Program-made: the position numbers and the translations under genes
In this document: positions 26,649 through 35,189 of the stretch, piece by piece
Position numbering within the stretch: position 1 is the first letter of the stretch
Layout of the letters: every line of letters begins with the position of its first letter
The notes under the pieces: generated by a model
Seen by the model: the letters and a program-made list of their open reading frames with translations, nothing else
Told to the model about the DNA's origin: nothing
Databases searched by the model: none
Source of the DNA: B10-G9 sp964627755
GTDB taxonomy: Bacteria > Chloroflexota > Anaerolineae > Anaerolineales > UBA11858
Length of the DNA stretch: 64,000 bases
Assembly (NCBI GenBank): GCA_964627755.1
Contig: CAZVIH010000066.1
Span: 1 to 64,000 of the forward strand
Reading direction: 5' to 3'

Positions 26649-26670
26649 TAAAATAAAACAATAAAATCAT

Positions 26671-26703
26671 AAAGACCAGGTGAACCAGCCTGGTCTTTTT
26701 TTA
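26671..26703 (+). terminator. Terminator of the opp operon
   Basis: 10-bp stem AAAGACCAGG (26671-26680) with CCTGGTCTTT (26689-26698), 8-nt loop, followed by more T. Confidence 0.9.
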
Positions 26704-26816
26704 TATATCTATAGTTCTCTGGGATGGCTTCAGGCAGTACCTCCCTCCAATTGCTTTTAAGTGAGTTCAGGATATAATCTCTGATAGTTTTTGCCTGGGC
26801 CAGTAAGGAGAAAAAC

Positions 26817-28601
26817 ATGGGTTGGTTCCGAAAATCAAGATTATTCACCGGGCTTAAGCTGGTGCTTCTAGCTGTTGTGATCTCTGGGTGTTCCAGTTTG
26901 TCACAGCCTAGCCTGTGGGTGAAATCAGAGGGCTGGAGCAGAGCATTAATATTGGGCCAAACAAGCCTGGCTGCCCCTGCACCTGCTTCCGTTGACGAAA
27001 AGGGAGAGGTCACCATTCTACTCTTCCCTAAGCTTGAAAATGAAGAGGATCAGTACCAACCGGAAATTGTCATTTTATCAAAATCAGGGCAAATCAGGAG
27101 CAAAACTCCTGTGGATCTGCAAATTTCCAAGCCGGCAGATGCTGAGATTAGATATTCAAATGGTCATTTTACTCTTTTCTGGCTGCAGAACTACCAGCTG
27201 AACTCGATCCAGATCAGCCAGGATGGCCAGGTATTATCTGAAAGCCAGCTCTTGTCGGGTGACACCCGCATCTACAAGTTCAATGTGATCGATACACCTA
27301 ATGGTTATGCCATTGCCTGTTCGGGAGGCCGAGATTACCCGGGTGTCTTTATTCTCCTGGGGGAGCTGGACGAACTACAAAGGATTGATATCGACCCGGA
27401 CGGCATCCGCCCGGTCCAGTATCTGGATCCAGCGGGGCAATATCATCTGGGTTGGATTAGGTATCCTTCCGGTTACGGGGATCTTGAGATCTATTACCTC
27501 GTGTCAGATCTACCAGAAATCGATCCGGCACAGAGATTATTAATTCAATCCAGCCCCCTTACACCATCCATCAAGATAACAGGTCCTGCCATGGGCTTTG
27601 ACCGAGAATTGGGATATTTCTTCTGGAGCAAATCGATAGTATCCGGTATGGATGCGGGTTCACAGACCACCTTTCTGCAGTATTTCCCACTGGATCATCC
27701 GGAAGAAGTGCGACCACCCATGAGGATATCTGTACCGGCCAACCAGATTCTGGATGAAGAACCTTTCTACGGTGGATACTTCCAGGTTGGGGAACGGGTC
27801 CTGATGAGTGGGTCCTTTCCCCGCACTGCATTCCTGGATAACATCAGCGTTCTACTGAGTGGCAACCCGGAAATGGCATTTGCTTTTCGCTCGACCTCTG
27901 AATTTAAATGGCGAGATTTCCGCTCCCAGGTAAATGTAGCTTTTATTGAGAATGGGTTGGTGACTTCCTACCAGCCTATCAGCTACACTTCGACGGAATC
28001 CAATTTCCCTCATCTCTTTCAGGATCAAGGACAGAATCTATATCTAACCTGGTTGGAGAAGGAAGACTCGACCTTTTATGCGTACCTATCGACCACGGAT
28101 CCGGCTAAACGGGAAGTGCTGGATTACATTTCTGCGGAGGATTATTTCTACCTGGCTGCCGAGGGCCTGTTTGGCATTCTTGCAGGGGTAGTACTCTCCC
28201 CCTTTGCAGCGGCAGTCTGGGGCGGGGCTGGGCTATTGGCGTTTGTTTTCAACCTGATCCTTTCACAATTCCAAAAACCCATCTACAGGAAAATCGGCGA
28301 ATATCTCAGCATCGCCGGGGGCATTTATATCTTCTGGTGGCTAAAATTTGGAACTTTGCCCGGTCTGAACGGTGGTTATGTGCCTTTTTCTGCCTGGATA
28401 CCCAAGATTCCTGTAGTCCTGGAACAGCCCTTGGTGATTGGTGTTCCCATTCTGATAGGTCTTTTAAGCGCGGTTGTCGCCTGGTCTAGAACCTATAGAA
28501 GGGGATCTGGATCCGCCATCAACTTTTACCTGTTATATTCCGGCATGGATGCTTTATTGTCATGTGCTATTTACGGGATCTTGATTTACGGCTCGTTTTA
28601 G
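26817..28601 (+). CDS. Lipoprotein with propeller-like domain and C-terminal membrane helices
   Basis: 594 aa. Signal peptide ending in ISGC near residue 26. Residues about 60-440 are beta-rich with recurring Trp/Tyr/Asp strands (HFTLFWLQNYQLNSIQI, YHLGWIRYPSGYGDLEIYYL, YFFWSKSI, QNLYLTWLEKEDSTFYAYL), suggesting a propeller. The last 150 residues have about four hydrophobic helices. I do not recognise a named family. AAGGAG precedes ATG 26817. It sits alone between two terminators, so it is its own transcription unit. Confidence 0.65.
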   Translation: MGWFRKSRLFTGLKLVLLAVVISGCSSLSQPSLWVKSEGWSRALILGQTSLAAPAPASVDEKGEVTILLFPKLENEEDQYQPEIVILSKSGQIRSKTPVDLQISKPADAEIRYSNGHFTLFWLQNYQLNSIQISQDGQVLSESQLLSGDTRIYKFNVIDTPNGYAIACSGGRDYPGVFILLGELDELQRIDIDPDGIRPVQYLDPAGQYHLGWIRYPSGYGDLEIYYLVSDLPEIDPAQRLLIQSSPLTPSIKITGPAMGFDRELGYFFWSKSIVSGMDAGSQTTFLQYFPLDHPEEVRPPMRISVPANQILDEEPFYGGYFQVGERVLMSGSFPRTAFLDNISVLLSGNPEMAFAFRSTSEFKWRDFRSQVNVAFIENGLVTSYQPISYTSTESNFPHLFQDQGQNLYLTWLEKEDSTFYAYLSTTDPAKREVLDYISAEDYFYLAAEGLFGILAGVVLSPFAAAVWGGAGLLAFVFNLILSQFQKPIYRKIGEYLSIAGGIYIFWWLKFGTLPGLNGGYVPFSAWIPKIPVVLEQPLVIGVPILIGLLSAVVAWSRTYRRGSGSAINFYLLYSGMDALLSCAIYGILIYGSF

Positions 28602-28662
28602 AGGATAACGGAAAATATGCTATAAGGGGTATTTAACCGACCTAATAAATCTGTAATGTAAT

Positions 28663-28684
28663 AACCCCCTCCGGGGGGTTTTTC
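28663..28684 (+). terminator. Terminator after the 26817 membrane lipoprotein gene
   Basis: Stem AACCCCC (28663-28669) with GGGGGTT (28674-28680), loop TCCG, T-rich tail TTTCTT. Confidence 0.85.
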
Positions 28685-28712
28685 TTATGACCCCGCGTGT
28701 TATCATAAAAGC

Positions 28713-29855
28713 ATGACGAAAAAATTCCGGGTGTTGATTGTTGACGATCACCAGGAAATTCGTACTGTTTTACGTGCGAACCTGGAAACCCTGGACCTAG
28801 ACCTTGATTTGGTGGATGTACCCTCTGGTGAGGAAGCCATTGTTGAGGTTGTTGGGACAGGGATTGATCTGTTAATAGCAGATGTAGGGCTTCCCGGATT
28901 ATCTGGTTTAGAGTTAGTCAGGAAGCTAAAAACTACTTATAAAGAGATGCAGGTTATTATCATCACCGGACTGGATGATGAAGATGTGCATCAAGAAATT
29001 GCTAACCTTGATCCAGAGGGTTTTTTCCGAAAGCCACTCAAAATGCCAGAATTCTTAAATGCAGTCCGCAAGACTATGGGACTGGATCCGGTTGAGGATG
29101 ATCCAGAAGAATTGATCAAATTGACGAAAAAGAACCTCCATCCGGATGTGACAGATAGGATCGCTGATCTGCGGGGGGAATTGGGCGCTATATCTATCAT
29201 GGTGATTGAGTCTAGCGGAGTGATTGCCGCTGAAACTGGCATAGTGCCTGATACGGTTTATGAATCCCATGTTATGCCCTTGCTGCTGAATACTTTTAAA
29301 ACCACCAATAAAATTTCCTATTACCTTGGCAATGAATCTCCTGAAAGTGTCTGGTATTTCTCTGGAGATAAATATGATTTGTTTTGGTCCCAAATTAACT
29401 CCAGTTACGGGATGACCATCATAACAAACCCGATTACTCAGAATAACGATTTGACCTGGGTGTTGACCACGGTAGATCTTGCCATTCAGGAAGTGACCGA
29501 GATCATTGAAGGATTGGTCGATAATCCAAGAACGGCAGCAAAATCAGAGAATACAACGAAAACCAACCCTGCGACTGCCAATAAAATTTCCTCTGAGGCT
29601 ACCAAAGCAGAACTTCCCCAGGAAGCTCCCAAGGGATCCAATGGCTCCGCAAAGAAAGAAACTAACTCCACAGTCAAAAAGAGCCCGGCAAGAGAAAAGG
29701 AACCTGTAAGTATTCCTGAAAAAGAAACTGAAATCCATGATTTCTGGAAAGCTGCCACGTTGGAAGAGGAAATTACCAGGATTGACAGTCCGGATTCCCT
29801 CTCTTTTGAACAGGCCCAGAAGCTTGGTTTTATCCCTGGTGGGGATGCATTATAG
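28713..29855 (+). CDS. Response regulator with receiver and roadblock/LC7-like domains
   Basis: 380 aa. Receiver domain 1-120 with D11, D12, phospho-acceptor D57, T85 and K107. Residues about 140-270 have the roadblock/LC7 style (LGAISIMVIESSGVIAAETG, then YESHVMPLLLNTFKT, IITNPITQNNDLTWVLTTVDLAIQEV), a fold usually tied to small Ras-like GTPases such as MglA. Then a 70-residue Lys/Thr/Ser/Ala-rich linker and a short conserved-looking tail with FWKAATLEEEI. No DNA-binding domain. No histidine kinase or GTPase nearby. ATG has no ribosome site; TATCAT (28701-28706) ends 6 nt upstream (leaderless candidate). Confidence 0.78.
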   Translation: MTKKFRVLIVDDHQEIRTVLRANLETLDLDLDLVDVPSGEEAIVEVVGTGIDLLIADVGLPGLSGLELVRKLKTTYKEMQVIIITGLDDEDVHQEIANLDPEGFFRKPLKMPEFLNAVRKTMGLDPVEDDPEELIKLTKKNLHPDVTDRIADLRGELGAISIMVIESSGVIAAETGIVPDTVYESHVMPLLLNTFKTTNKISYYLGNESPESVWYFSGDKYDLFWSQINSSYGMTIITNPITQNNDLTWVLTTVDLAIQEVTEIIEGLVDNPRTAAKSENTTKTNPATANKISSEATKAELPQEAPKGSNGSAKKETNSTVKKSPAREKEPVSIPEKETEIHDFWKAATLEEEITRIDSPDSLSFEQAQKLGFIPGGDAL

Positions 29856-29895
29856 TTCCCAAAAAACCCATCTCTGCGTTGTAAATTCATCTCCA

Positions 29896-29924
29896 TTGCC
29901 ACAAAAAAAGTCCTATGATACAAT
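29896..29924 (+). promoter_or_regulatory. Promoter of tRNA-Gln
   Basis: TTGCCA (29896-29901), 17-nt spacer, TACAAT (29919-29924); the tRNA begins 15 nt after the -10. Both hexamers and the spacer length are the same as for the tRNA-Arg promoter at 61878-61906. Confidence 0.8.
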
Positions 29925-29938
29925 GCCTTGGCTGACGT

Positions 29939-30009
29939 TGGGGAGTGGTGCAATGGCAGCACAGAGGCCTTTGGAGCCTTTGATCTTGGTTCGAGTCCAG
30001 GCTCCCCAG
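29939..30009 (+). tRNA. tRNA-Gln (anticodon TTG)
   Basis: 71 nt cloverleaf: acceptor TGGGGAG/CTCCCCA with discriminator G (30009), D stem GTGC/GCAC, anticodon stem GAGGC/GCCTT with loop CTTTGGA (anticodon TTG), T arm CTTGG-TTCGAGT-CCAGG. CCA is not encoded. Decodes CAA and probably CAG. Confidence 0.93.
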
Positions 30010-30081
30010 CTTACCTTTCCTATTGAAAAATAAAATATACCAAGACTCTCCTGAATAATAATAATGGAAAATTATCCCTTT

Positions 30082-30124
30082 AGCGAGCCAGGACTAACCC
30101 CGATGTCCCGCTCGCTGAATTTTT
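30082..30124 (+). terminator. Terminator after tRNA-Gln
   Basis: Outer stem AGCGAGC (30082-30088) with GCTCGCT (30110-30116), inner GGAC (30091-30094) with GTCC (30105-30108), tail AATTTTT. Confidence 0.75.
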
Positions 30125-30152
30125 AGTCCGACACTATCATTGAGGATTATCT

Positions 30153-31502
30153 ATGACCATAGACGTTGTGATTTTAGCAGCTGGAAAAGGTACACGGATG
30201 GTATCCGATCTCCCCAAACCCCTGCACCTACTGCTGGGAAGACCTCTCATCACCTATGTTGTTAATACTGCTGCTCCATTGGCTGAAAAACCTCCAGTGA
30301 TCGTTATTGGCCATGGGGGTGAGAAAATCAAGGATACTTTGGGAGATCAATTGAGGTATGCAGTTCAGGATGAATTATTAGGAACAGGCCATGCAGTGCA
30401 GCAAGCGGAAAAAATCCTTGGTGGTAAATCTGACCTGATCCTGGTCCTTTATGGGGATATGCCTCTGGTAACAACACAAACCCTGGAGAGCCTGATCCAG
30501 ACCCAGAAATCCAATTCTGGTCCGCTGACCCTGTTAACGCTAATGGAAGATAATCCCCGTGGATTTGGCCGGATCAGCCGAGACTCTTCTGGAAAGATAA
30601 AAAAGATTGTTGAAGAAGCAGATGCAAATCCGGAACAGATGGAGATTAAAGAACTCAATGCGGGCATGTATTGTTTTAAATCGGACTGGTTATGGACCTC
30701 CCTGAAAAAATTGACTCCATCAGCAAGTGGGGAATATTATCTGACTGATCTGGTTGAATTGGCGGCAAGTGAAGGGCATCAGGTTTCCTCGGTGCAGATA
30801 AAGGACCCTGATGAATTGATTGGTATCAATACCCGGATCCACCTGGCAGAAACAGGCAGGATTCTGCGTTTGAGGATCAATCAGAAATGGATGCTTGCTG
30901 GTGTGAGCATACTAGATCCATTATCAACTTATATAGATCCGGAGGTGATCATTGGCCAAGATACAGTCATCTTGCCAAATACTTACCTGCAAAAAGATAC
31001 AATCATTGGCAAAGAATGTATTATTGGGCCCGGAACCCGGATTTTCAGGAGCCAGGTAGGTGATGGGTGCGAAATTGAATTTTCTGTTGTGGAAGAATCT
31101 CGAATTGAGGATGGAGTTGATATTGGCCCCTTCAGTCATTTACGCAAGGGAGCCCACTTAGGACCTGGAGTTCATGTCGGGAATTTTGGAGAAATCAAAG
31201 ACTCCTACCTGGGAGAAGGATCTAAGATGGGGCATTTCTCTTATATTGGAAATACTCAGATTGGAAAAGATGTGAATATTGGAGCCGGGACAATCACCTG
31301 TAATTACGACGGTGAGAAAAAACATCAAACGGTCATCCATGATGGTGTGTTTATAGGTAGTGATACGATGTTGGTAGCTCCGATTGAGATCGGCGAAAAT
31401 GCCAGTACCGGAGCAGGATCTGTAGTAACAAAGGATGTTCCACCAGATACAGTAGTTGCTGGAGTGCCTGCCCGCCAGATCCGGAAAAAGGATAAGAAGT
31501 AA
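30153..31502 (+). CDS. glmU: Bifunctional GlcNAc-1-P uridyltransferase / GlcN-1-P acetyltransferase
   Basis: 449 aa, usual length. N-terminal pyrophosphorylase domain opens LAAGKGTRMVSDLPKPL, has YGDMPLV and the GEYYLTDLVELA segment near 195. From about 250 on, a left-handed beta-helix of hexapeptide repeats (VIGQDTVILPNTYL through IGAGTITCNYDGEKKHQT) forms the acetyltransferase part. Produces UDP-GlcNAc for peptidoglycan and other glycans. GAGGA lies before ATG 30153. Single gene after the tRNA terminator; cdd starts 112 nt later. Confidence 0.95.
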   Translation: MTIDVVILAAGKGTRMVSDLPKPLHLLLGRPLITYVVNTAAPLAEKPPVIVIGHGGEKIKDTLGDQLRYAVQDELLGTGHAVQQAEKILGGKSDLILVLYGDMPLVTTQTLESLIQTQKSNSGPLTLLTLMEDNPRGFGRISRDSSGKIKKIVEEADANPEQMEIKELNAGMYCFKSDWLWTSLKKLTPSASGEYYLTDLVELAASEGHQVSSVQIKDPDELIGINTRIHLAETGRILRLRINQKWMLAGVSILDPLSTYIDPEVIIGQDTVILPNTYLQKDTIIGKECIIGPGTRIFRSQVGDGCEIEFSVVEESRIEDGVDIGPFSHLRKGAHLGPGVHVGNFGEIKDSYLGEGSKMGHFSYIGNTQIGKDVNIGAGTITCNYDGEKKHQTVIHDGVFIGSDTMLVAPIEIGENASTGAGSVVTKDVPPDTVVAGVPARQIRKKDKK

Positions 31503-31613
31503 TTAATCTTCTTCTATTCCCAGAGAGAAGTAGTACAATTCTGGAGTTTGCAAAGCTAAAGGCATGGACTACCCAAACGACAGATTTAATGGATGATGAG
31601 GAGAGAATTCATC

Positions 31614-32021
31614 ATGACCCTGACTGAAGAGAAAAAACAGGAATTAATCAAGGCAGCTAACCAGGTCAGAGATAAAGCTTATGCGCCTTATTCCAATTAC
31701 CGTGTTGGAGCAGCGTTATTAACAAAAACCGGTAAGATATTTCTGGGTGTTAATGTTGAAAATGCAGCGTATCCAGATACTATCTGCGCCGAGCGGTCAG
31801 CAGTCGTAAGTGCTGTTAGCGCCGGTGAGCGCGATTTCGAAGCTATAGCAGTAGCAACCCATAATGGTGGTACACCCTGCGGGTCCTGCCGCCAGGTCTT
31901 GGCAGAATTTGGACTAGATATTGAAGTGCTTCTGGTAGATGAAGGCGGCACTCTGGTCCAGCAAAATACTGTCCGGGATTTACTCCCCGGCGCGTTTCAG
32001 CCGCAAGATCTGTCCGATTAG
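31614..32021 (+). CDS. cdd: Cytidine deaminase
   Basis: 135 aa, as expected for the homotetrameric type. VRDKAYAPYSNYRVGAALLT binds the ribose; the zinc site is C-A-E in PDTICAERSAV plus PCGSCRQVLAEF, giving three Cys ligands and the catalytic Glu. Converts cytidine and deoxycytidine to uridine forms in pyrimidine salvage. ATG 31614 follows GAGGAGAG; the frame is open back to 31593 but homology begins here. Confidence 0.95.
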   Translation: MTLTEEKKQELIKAANQVRDKAYAPYSNYRVGAALLTKTGKIFLGVNVENAAYPDTICAERSAVVSAVSAGERDFEAIAVATHNGGTPCGSCRQVLAEFGLDIEVLLVDEGGTLVQQNTVRDLLPGAFQPQDLSD

Positions 32022-32025
32022 GGGA

Positions 32026-33246
32026 TTACCAGTTCGGCCGTGGTGTTGGGATTAAAATCACAGTTTCGATGATCCAACCATCCTGTTCCACACCGTCTTC
32101 ATCTTTATAACGGATTTTTATCCACGAACGGCCATCTGCATCATAGGCTGGAGATGGATCAAGAACCTCTATCATGGTACCGTTGATGAGAGAGGTCAAT
32201 CTTTGGCTATCAAAACTTGGTTCCTTGCGAACAAGGGCTCCGCCAAACTCCTCGGCAGCAGAAATTTCGCCGTAGATCGGGGTTGGTTCCGGAGTAATCG
32301 TGCTGGTCTCTGTGGGCAGAGGAGTAAAGGTGGCTGTTGGCACTGTGGGAGTTAGTGAGGGAGTGGGGGGGATAGGGGTCTCTGTGGCAGTGGCAGTAGG
32401 AGGCGCTGGCGTTCCTGTCAGAGTTGCGGTAGGTTCAAGGGTAGGCATGGCGATCTTCCCTCCAACGACAGCACCTGCGCTGCTTAAACCAATTACACCC
32501 AGAATGCTCAAGATCGCAACCAGGCTGCCCAGCGTATAACCAATGAATTTCAGGGGTTTAATACCTAGCAGTATAAATACCACTGTTCCGGTGATGGCTA
32601 CCACTGCCAGGTGGATGCCAAACAAGACCAGTCCATCCGGCCAGAGATGAGGTTGTCCGCTGCCAAATCCAAACCCAGCAATTGCCAGAGGTACATAGAG
32701 CTCGTATGCAATGGCAACACTGGGTAAAACCGGGGTCTGGCCCTTTTTTTTCAATGAGATCACCGCCAGGATAGTTCCGGCCATTAACAAAGCTATATGA
32801 GTCCAGGATATCCGGGCATTGTAAATCAGGAACTGCACATTTGGGGTTTTAAGGACAAAGGTTGCATATCCTCCCAGAATGCCCACCAGAAATACAAACC
32901 CACCTGCTACCAGGGAGCCAGCCAACCTCTGGCTGAAGAACTTGAGCGATCCAGTCGCTGTGCCCAGGGAGATCCCAATAAAGGGAGCCATGACGGGGGC
33001 AGTGAGAGCGCCCAATACCAATAGAGCAGGAGAATCAGCCAGAATGCTGGCTGTGATGATAGCTGCAGACAGGATAGAAAAGAGGAAAAAATCAAATGAG
33101 GGAATGGTTTTATGGGCCAGATTCTCAATATCATCTGCGATTTCAATCAGGTCTTCCGGTATTAATCCTCGGTCTGCTCGCCGTCGTCGGGCTGGGGTCA
33201 GATCTTCTGGATCATCAGGGATTTGATCTGTTTTCGGAATTGGCAT
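32026..33246 (-). CDS. DUF389 membrane protein fused to an SH3b-like domain
   Basis: 406 aa. After a charged N-terminus (about 45 aa), seven or so hydrophobic helices (50-260) match DUF389: FLFSILSAAIITASILADSPALLVLGALTAPVMAPFIGISLG is in the first part, residues about 53-95. Then about 60 residues almost wholly Thr/Pro/Ala/Glu, and a C-terminal SH3b domain (GALVRKEPSFDSQRLTSLINGTMIEVLD, WIKIRYKDEDGVEQDGWI). DUF389 function is unknown. The TP-rich stretch suggests an outside location for the SH3b part. Stops 5 nt from the convergent cdd stop; the HAD gene is 16 nt upstream, so both share a transcript. Confidence 0.8.
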   Translation of the reverse strand: MPIPKTDQIPDDPEDLTPARRRRADRGLIPEDLIEIADDIENLAHKTIPSFDFFLFSILSAAIITASILADSPALLVLGALTAPVMAPFIGISLGTATGSLKFFSQRLAGSLVAGGFVFLVGILGGYATFVLKTPNVQFLIYNARISWTHIALLMAGTILAVISLKKKGQTPVLPSVAIAYELYVPLAIAGFGFGSGQPHLWPDGLVLFGIHLAVVAITGTVVFILLGIKPLKFIGYTLGSLVAILSILGVIGLSSAGAVVGGKIAMPTLEPTATLTGTPAPPTATATETPIPPTPSLTPTVPTATFTPLPTETSTITPEPTPIYGEISAAEEFGGALVRKEPSFDSQRLTSLINGTMIEVLDPSPAYDADGRSWIKIRYKDEDGVEQDGWIIETVILIPTPRPNW

Positions 33247-33262
33247 AGGTTTACCTGTCTGG

Positions 33263-33733
33263 TTAATTTCTCAAGCTTGCTTTAAGTCGGGTTGGATTTA
33301 ATAATATATCGATGGCAGATTGGATATCGGGAACAACAAGATCAGAACTTAGCATCGTTTCCAGGGCAGAACCTTCTGCAGATAGGATGCAGATCCCTAT
33401 CAAGGCAGATTTTAACATTAGGGAATCATTTGCTCCCTGGCCGACAGCAACAGTATTTTTTGCGCCAAGATTTTCCACATAATCTGCTTTTTGGCGAGCC
33501 TCATCTCCAGCCCTGATTCGGTCGGCTTTGAGGTTTAGAATACTATCGATCTCAGCCTGTTTTCCGTGGGTGTCTGCGGTAAGAATATGGATTTCCAGAT
33601 AGTCTTTAAGTCTGTTAAGCAGATCCGGAACTCCAGGCAGGAGCTGGCCATCAACAGCCAACGTACCATTTACGTCAAACACCACGTATTTCAGTTCTAT
33701 CTCACCTTTTCCGGGAATTGTTACTTTTATCAT
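33263..33733 (-). CDS. Small HAD-family protein (soluble P-type ATPase-like, COG4087 type)
   Basis: 156 aa. HAD motif I is V-F-D-V-N-G-T-L (the second Asp of DxD replaced by Asn, as in P-type ATPases and COG4087 proteins), motif II Thr in HILTADTHG, motif III/IV VAVGQGANDSLMLKSA. The lack of a cap domain and the N in motif I suggest a stand-alone P-domain, with phosphatase or regulatory activity untested. Perfect TATAAT (minus, 33742-33747) ends 8 nt before the ATG and there is no ribosome site, so the message may be leaderless. Confidence 0.78.
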   Translation of the reverse strand: MIKVTIPGKGEIELKYVVFDVNGTLAVDGQLLPGVPDLLNRLKDYLEIHILTADTHGKQAEIDSILNLKADRIRAGDEARQKADYVENLGAKNTVAVGQGANDSLMLKSALIGICILSAEGSALETMLSSDLVVPDIQSAIDILLNPTRLKASLRN

Positions 33734-33815
33734 GAAGTTTAATTATACTAGAAAGAGAACAGACCCAGAAAAGTAGTAAAATAAACCCAAATTAGTATTA
33801 ACCGAGGAGTTAGCT

Positions 33816-34859
33816 TTGAAAAAAAATAGAGCCATTATTTGGCTTCTTGTGATCCTGCTAGTACTGACCGGATGTGGGGCCAGAACTGAGAATACAGATT
33901 CCCCGGAAGATGAGACAATCACAGTTGTTCCAGAAACAGAGATTGCTCCCATAGGTACTCCAACTCCGCTAGCCCCGGTAGGTGTCCTGCTAACGCCTCC
34001 AGGATCGGACCAGGGTTTGGTTGACGAACTAAATCCAATCATAGGTGGTTATATCCGGGATTTGGGATTACGTTTCCAGGTGTTATCGAATTTAACTCCA
34101 GATAATTTTCAGCAGGATGATTATCAAATAGTGGTTGTCTTGGCACCCTTCCCAGAACTCCAGACCCTGGCTGAATTTGCTCCCGATACAAAATTCCTTG
34201 CGGTTGGGTTTAACGACTTAGTTCCCGGAGCGAATCTAAGTATATTGCGTTCAGGAGGGGGGGACTTTGATGTGCAGGGATTTATCGCTGGTTATATTGC
34301 TGCCCTGATCACAGATGACTGGAGAGTAGGGGCACTCAGCGTTCAGGAGAATCCTGATGCTCTGGCGGCCAGGGACGGATTCAGAACGGGCGTGAAATAT
34401 TACTGCGGTTTATGTAATCCCAAATATTCTCCAACAGGAATTAATTATCTATATCCCAAATATATTGATCTGCCGGTTGATGCGACAGATCTGGATATCT
34501 CTGCCAATGTTGATTTCCTGGTAGACCGAGCTGTAAATACATTTTATATTGTTCCGGGTGTTGGAACTCCGTTAATTTATAACATGCTGGTCGCTTATGG
34601 AAAAAATATAATCGGCCCGGGCAGTGATTACCAGGAGGAATACAAGGATAACTGGGTGGTATCACTTGAATATAACTTGCTGGCGGCAGTTGAGGAGTTC
34701 TGGCCGCTCTTTATTGAAGCTGATGGTGGGCTTGAACATATTCCCCCCTTACTTCTTACGGACATTAATTATGATCTGTTGAGTGAAGGGAAACTGATCC
34801 TGGCGGAGAAGATCCTGGAAGAGGTCAGCAGTGGTTATATAAAAACAAGCTATGAATGA
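33816..34859 (+). CDS. BMP/PnrA-like substrate-binding lipoprotein
   Basis: 347 aa. Lipobox LTGC near residue 20, a TP-rich linker, then a periplasmic-binding fold: VGVLLTPPGSDQGLVDELNPI, FLAVGFNDL, DVQGFIAGYIAALITDDWRVGAL and GVGTPLIYNMLVAYGKNIIGPGSDYQEEY. This resembles BMP family proteins that bind nucleosides for import, but no permease or ATPase is adjacent. TTG start at 33816 with GAGGAG at 33804-33809; no alternative ATG preserves the signal peptide. Confidence 0.7.
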   Translation: MKKNRAIIWLLVILLVLTGCGARTENTDSPEDETITVVPETEIAPIGTPTPLAPVGVLLTPPGSDQGLVDELNPIIGGYIRDLGLRFQVLSNLTPDNFQQDDYQIVVVLAPFPELQTLAEFAPDTKFLAVGFNDLVPGANLSILRSGGGDFDVQGFIAGYIAALITDDWRVGALSVQENPDALAARDGFRTGVKYYCGLCNPKYSPTGINYLYPKYIDLPVDATDLDISANVDFLVDRAVNTFYIVPGVGTPLIYNMLVAYGKNIIGPGSDYQEEYKDNWVVSLEYNLLAAVEEFWPLFIEADGGLEHIPPLLLTDINYDLLSEGKLILAEKILEEVSSGYIKTSYE

Positions 34860-34885
34860 TTTCTTGATTTAACGATCAGGTTTTT

Positions 34886-34919
34886 GACCCGGGTATCCTT
34901 ATCAACCCGGGTCTTTTTA
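34886..34919 (+). terminator. Terminator after the BMP-like lipoprotein gene
   Basis: 9-bp stem GACCCGGGT (34886-34894) with ACCCGGGTC (34905-34913), tail TTTTTAT. Confidence 0.9.
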
Positions 34920-34926
34920 TAACGGA

Positions 34927-35181
34927 TTAGAGCTTTTCTTTTGCCAGGTCGTCAAAACCCAGACTTTTTAACACAACATAGAGGGACCGCTGGCGGGAAT
35001 CAATAAATATTGTTCTAACCCGATCCAGAGCAGCTTTTTTCTCTTTGCGGTCTTTGGAGAAGATGCCTGGTTTTTTTACTTCTTCCAGATAATCAGCGGC
35101 CAAAGCGACATCATCCCCGGCTTGTTCCAGGGCTTGAAGGGTGTATTGTTTCAAGTATTGTAAAAATAGTTTTTGGTTCAT
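34927..35181 (-). CDS. Small hypothetical protein
   Basis: 84 aa, highly charged and helical: two helices (LQYLKQYTLQALEQAGDDVALAADYLEEV and RKEKKAALDRVRTIFI) then VVLKSLGFDDLAKEKL. No known domain. It starts 8 nt after the murJ stop, so it is probably co-transcribed with murJ. Absence of a signal peptide suggests a cytoplasmic protein. Codon use and spacing support a real gene; its role is unknown. Confidence 0.6.
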   Translation of the reverse strand: MNQKLFLQYLKQYTLQALEQAGDDVALAADYLEEVKKPGIFSKDRKEKKAALDRVRTIFIDSRQRSLYVVLKSLGFDDLAKEKL

Positions 35182-35189
35182 AGTATGTC

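Noticed and set aside
33816..34859. Nucleoside ABC importer operon
   Set aside because: Only the BMP-like binding lipoprotein is present; neighbours are a small hypothetical gene, murJ and a HAD gene, with no permease or ATPase.
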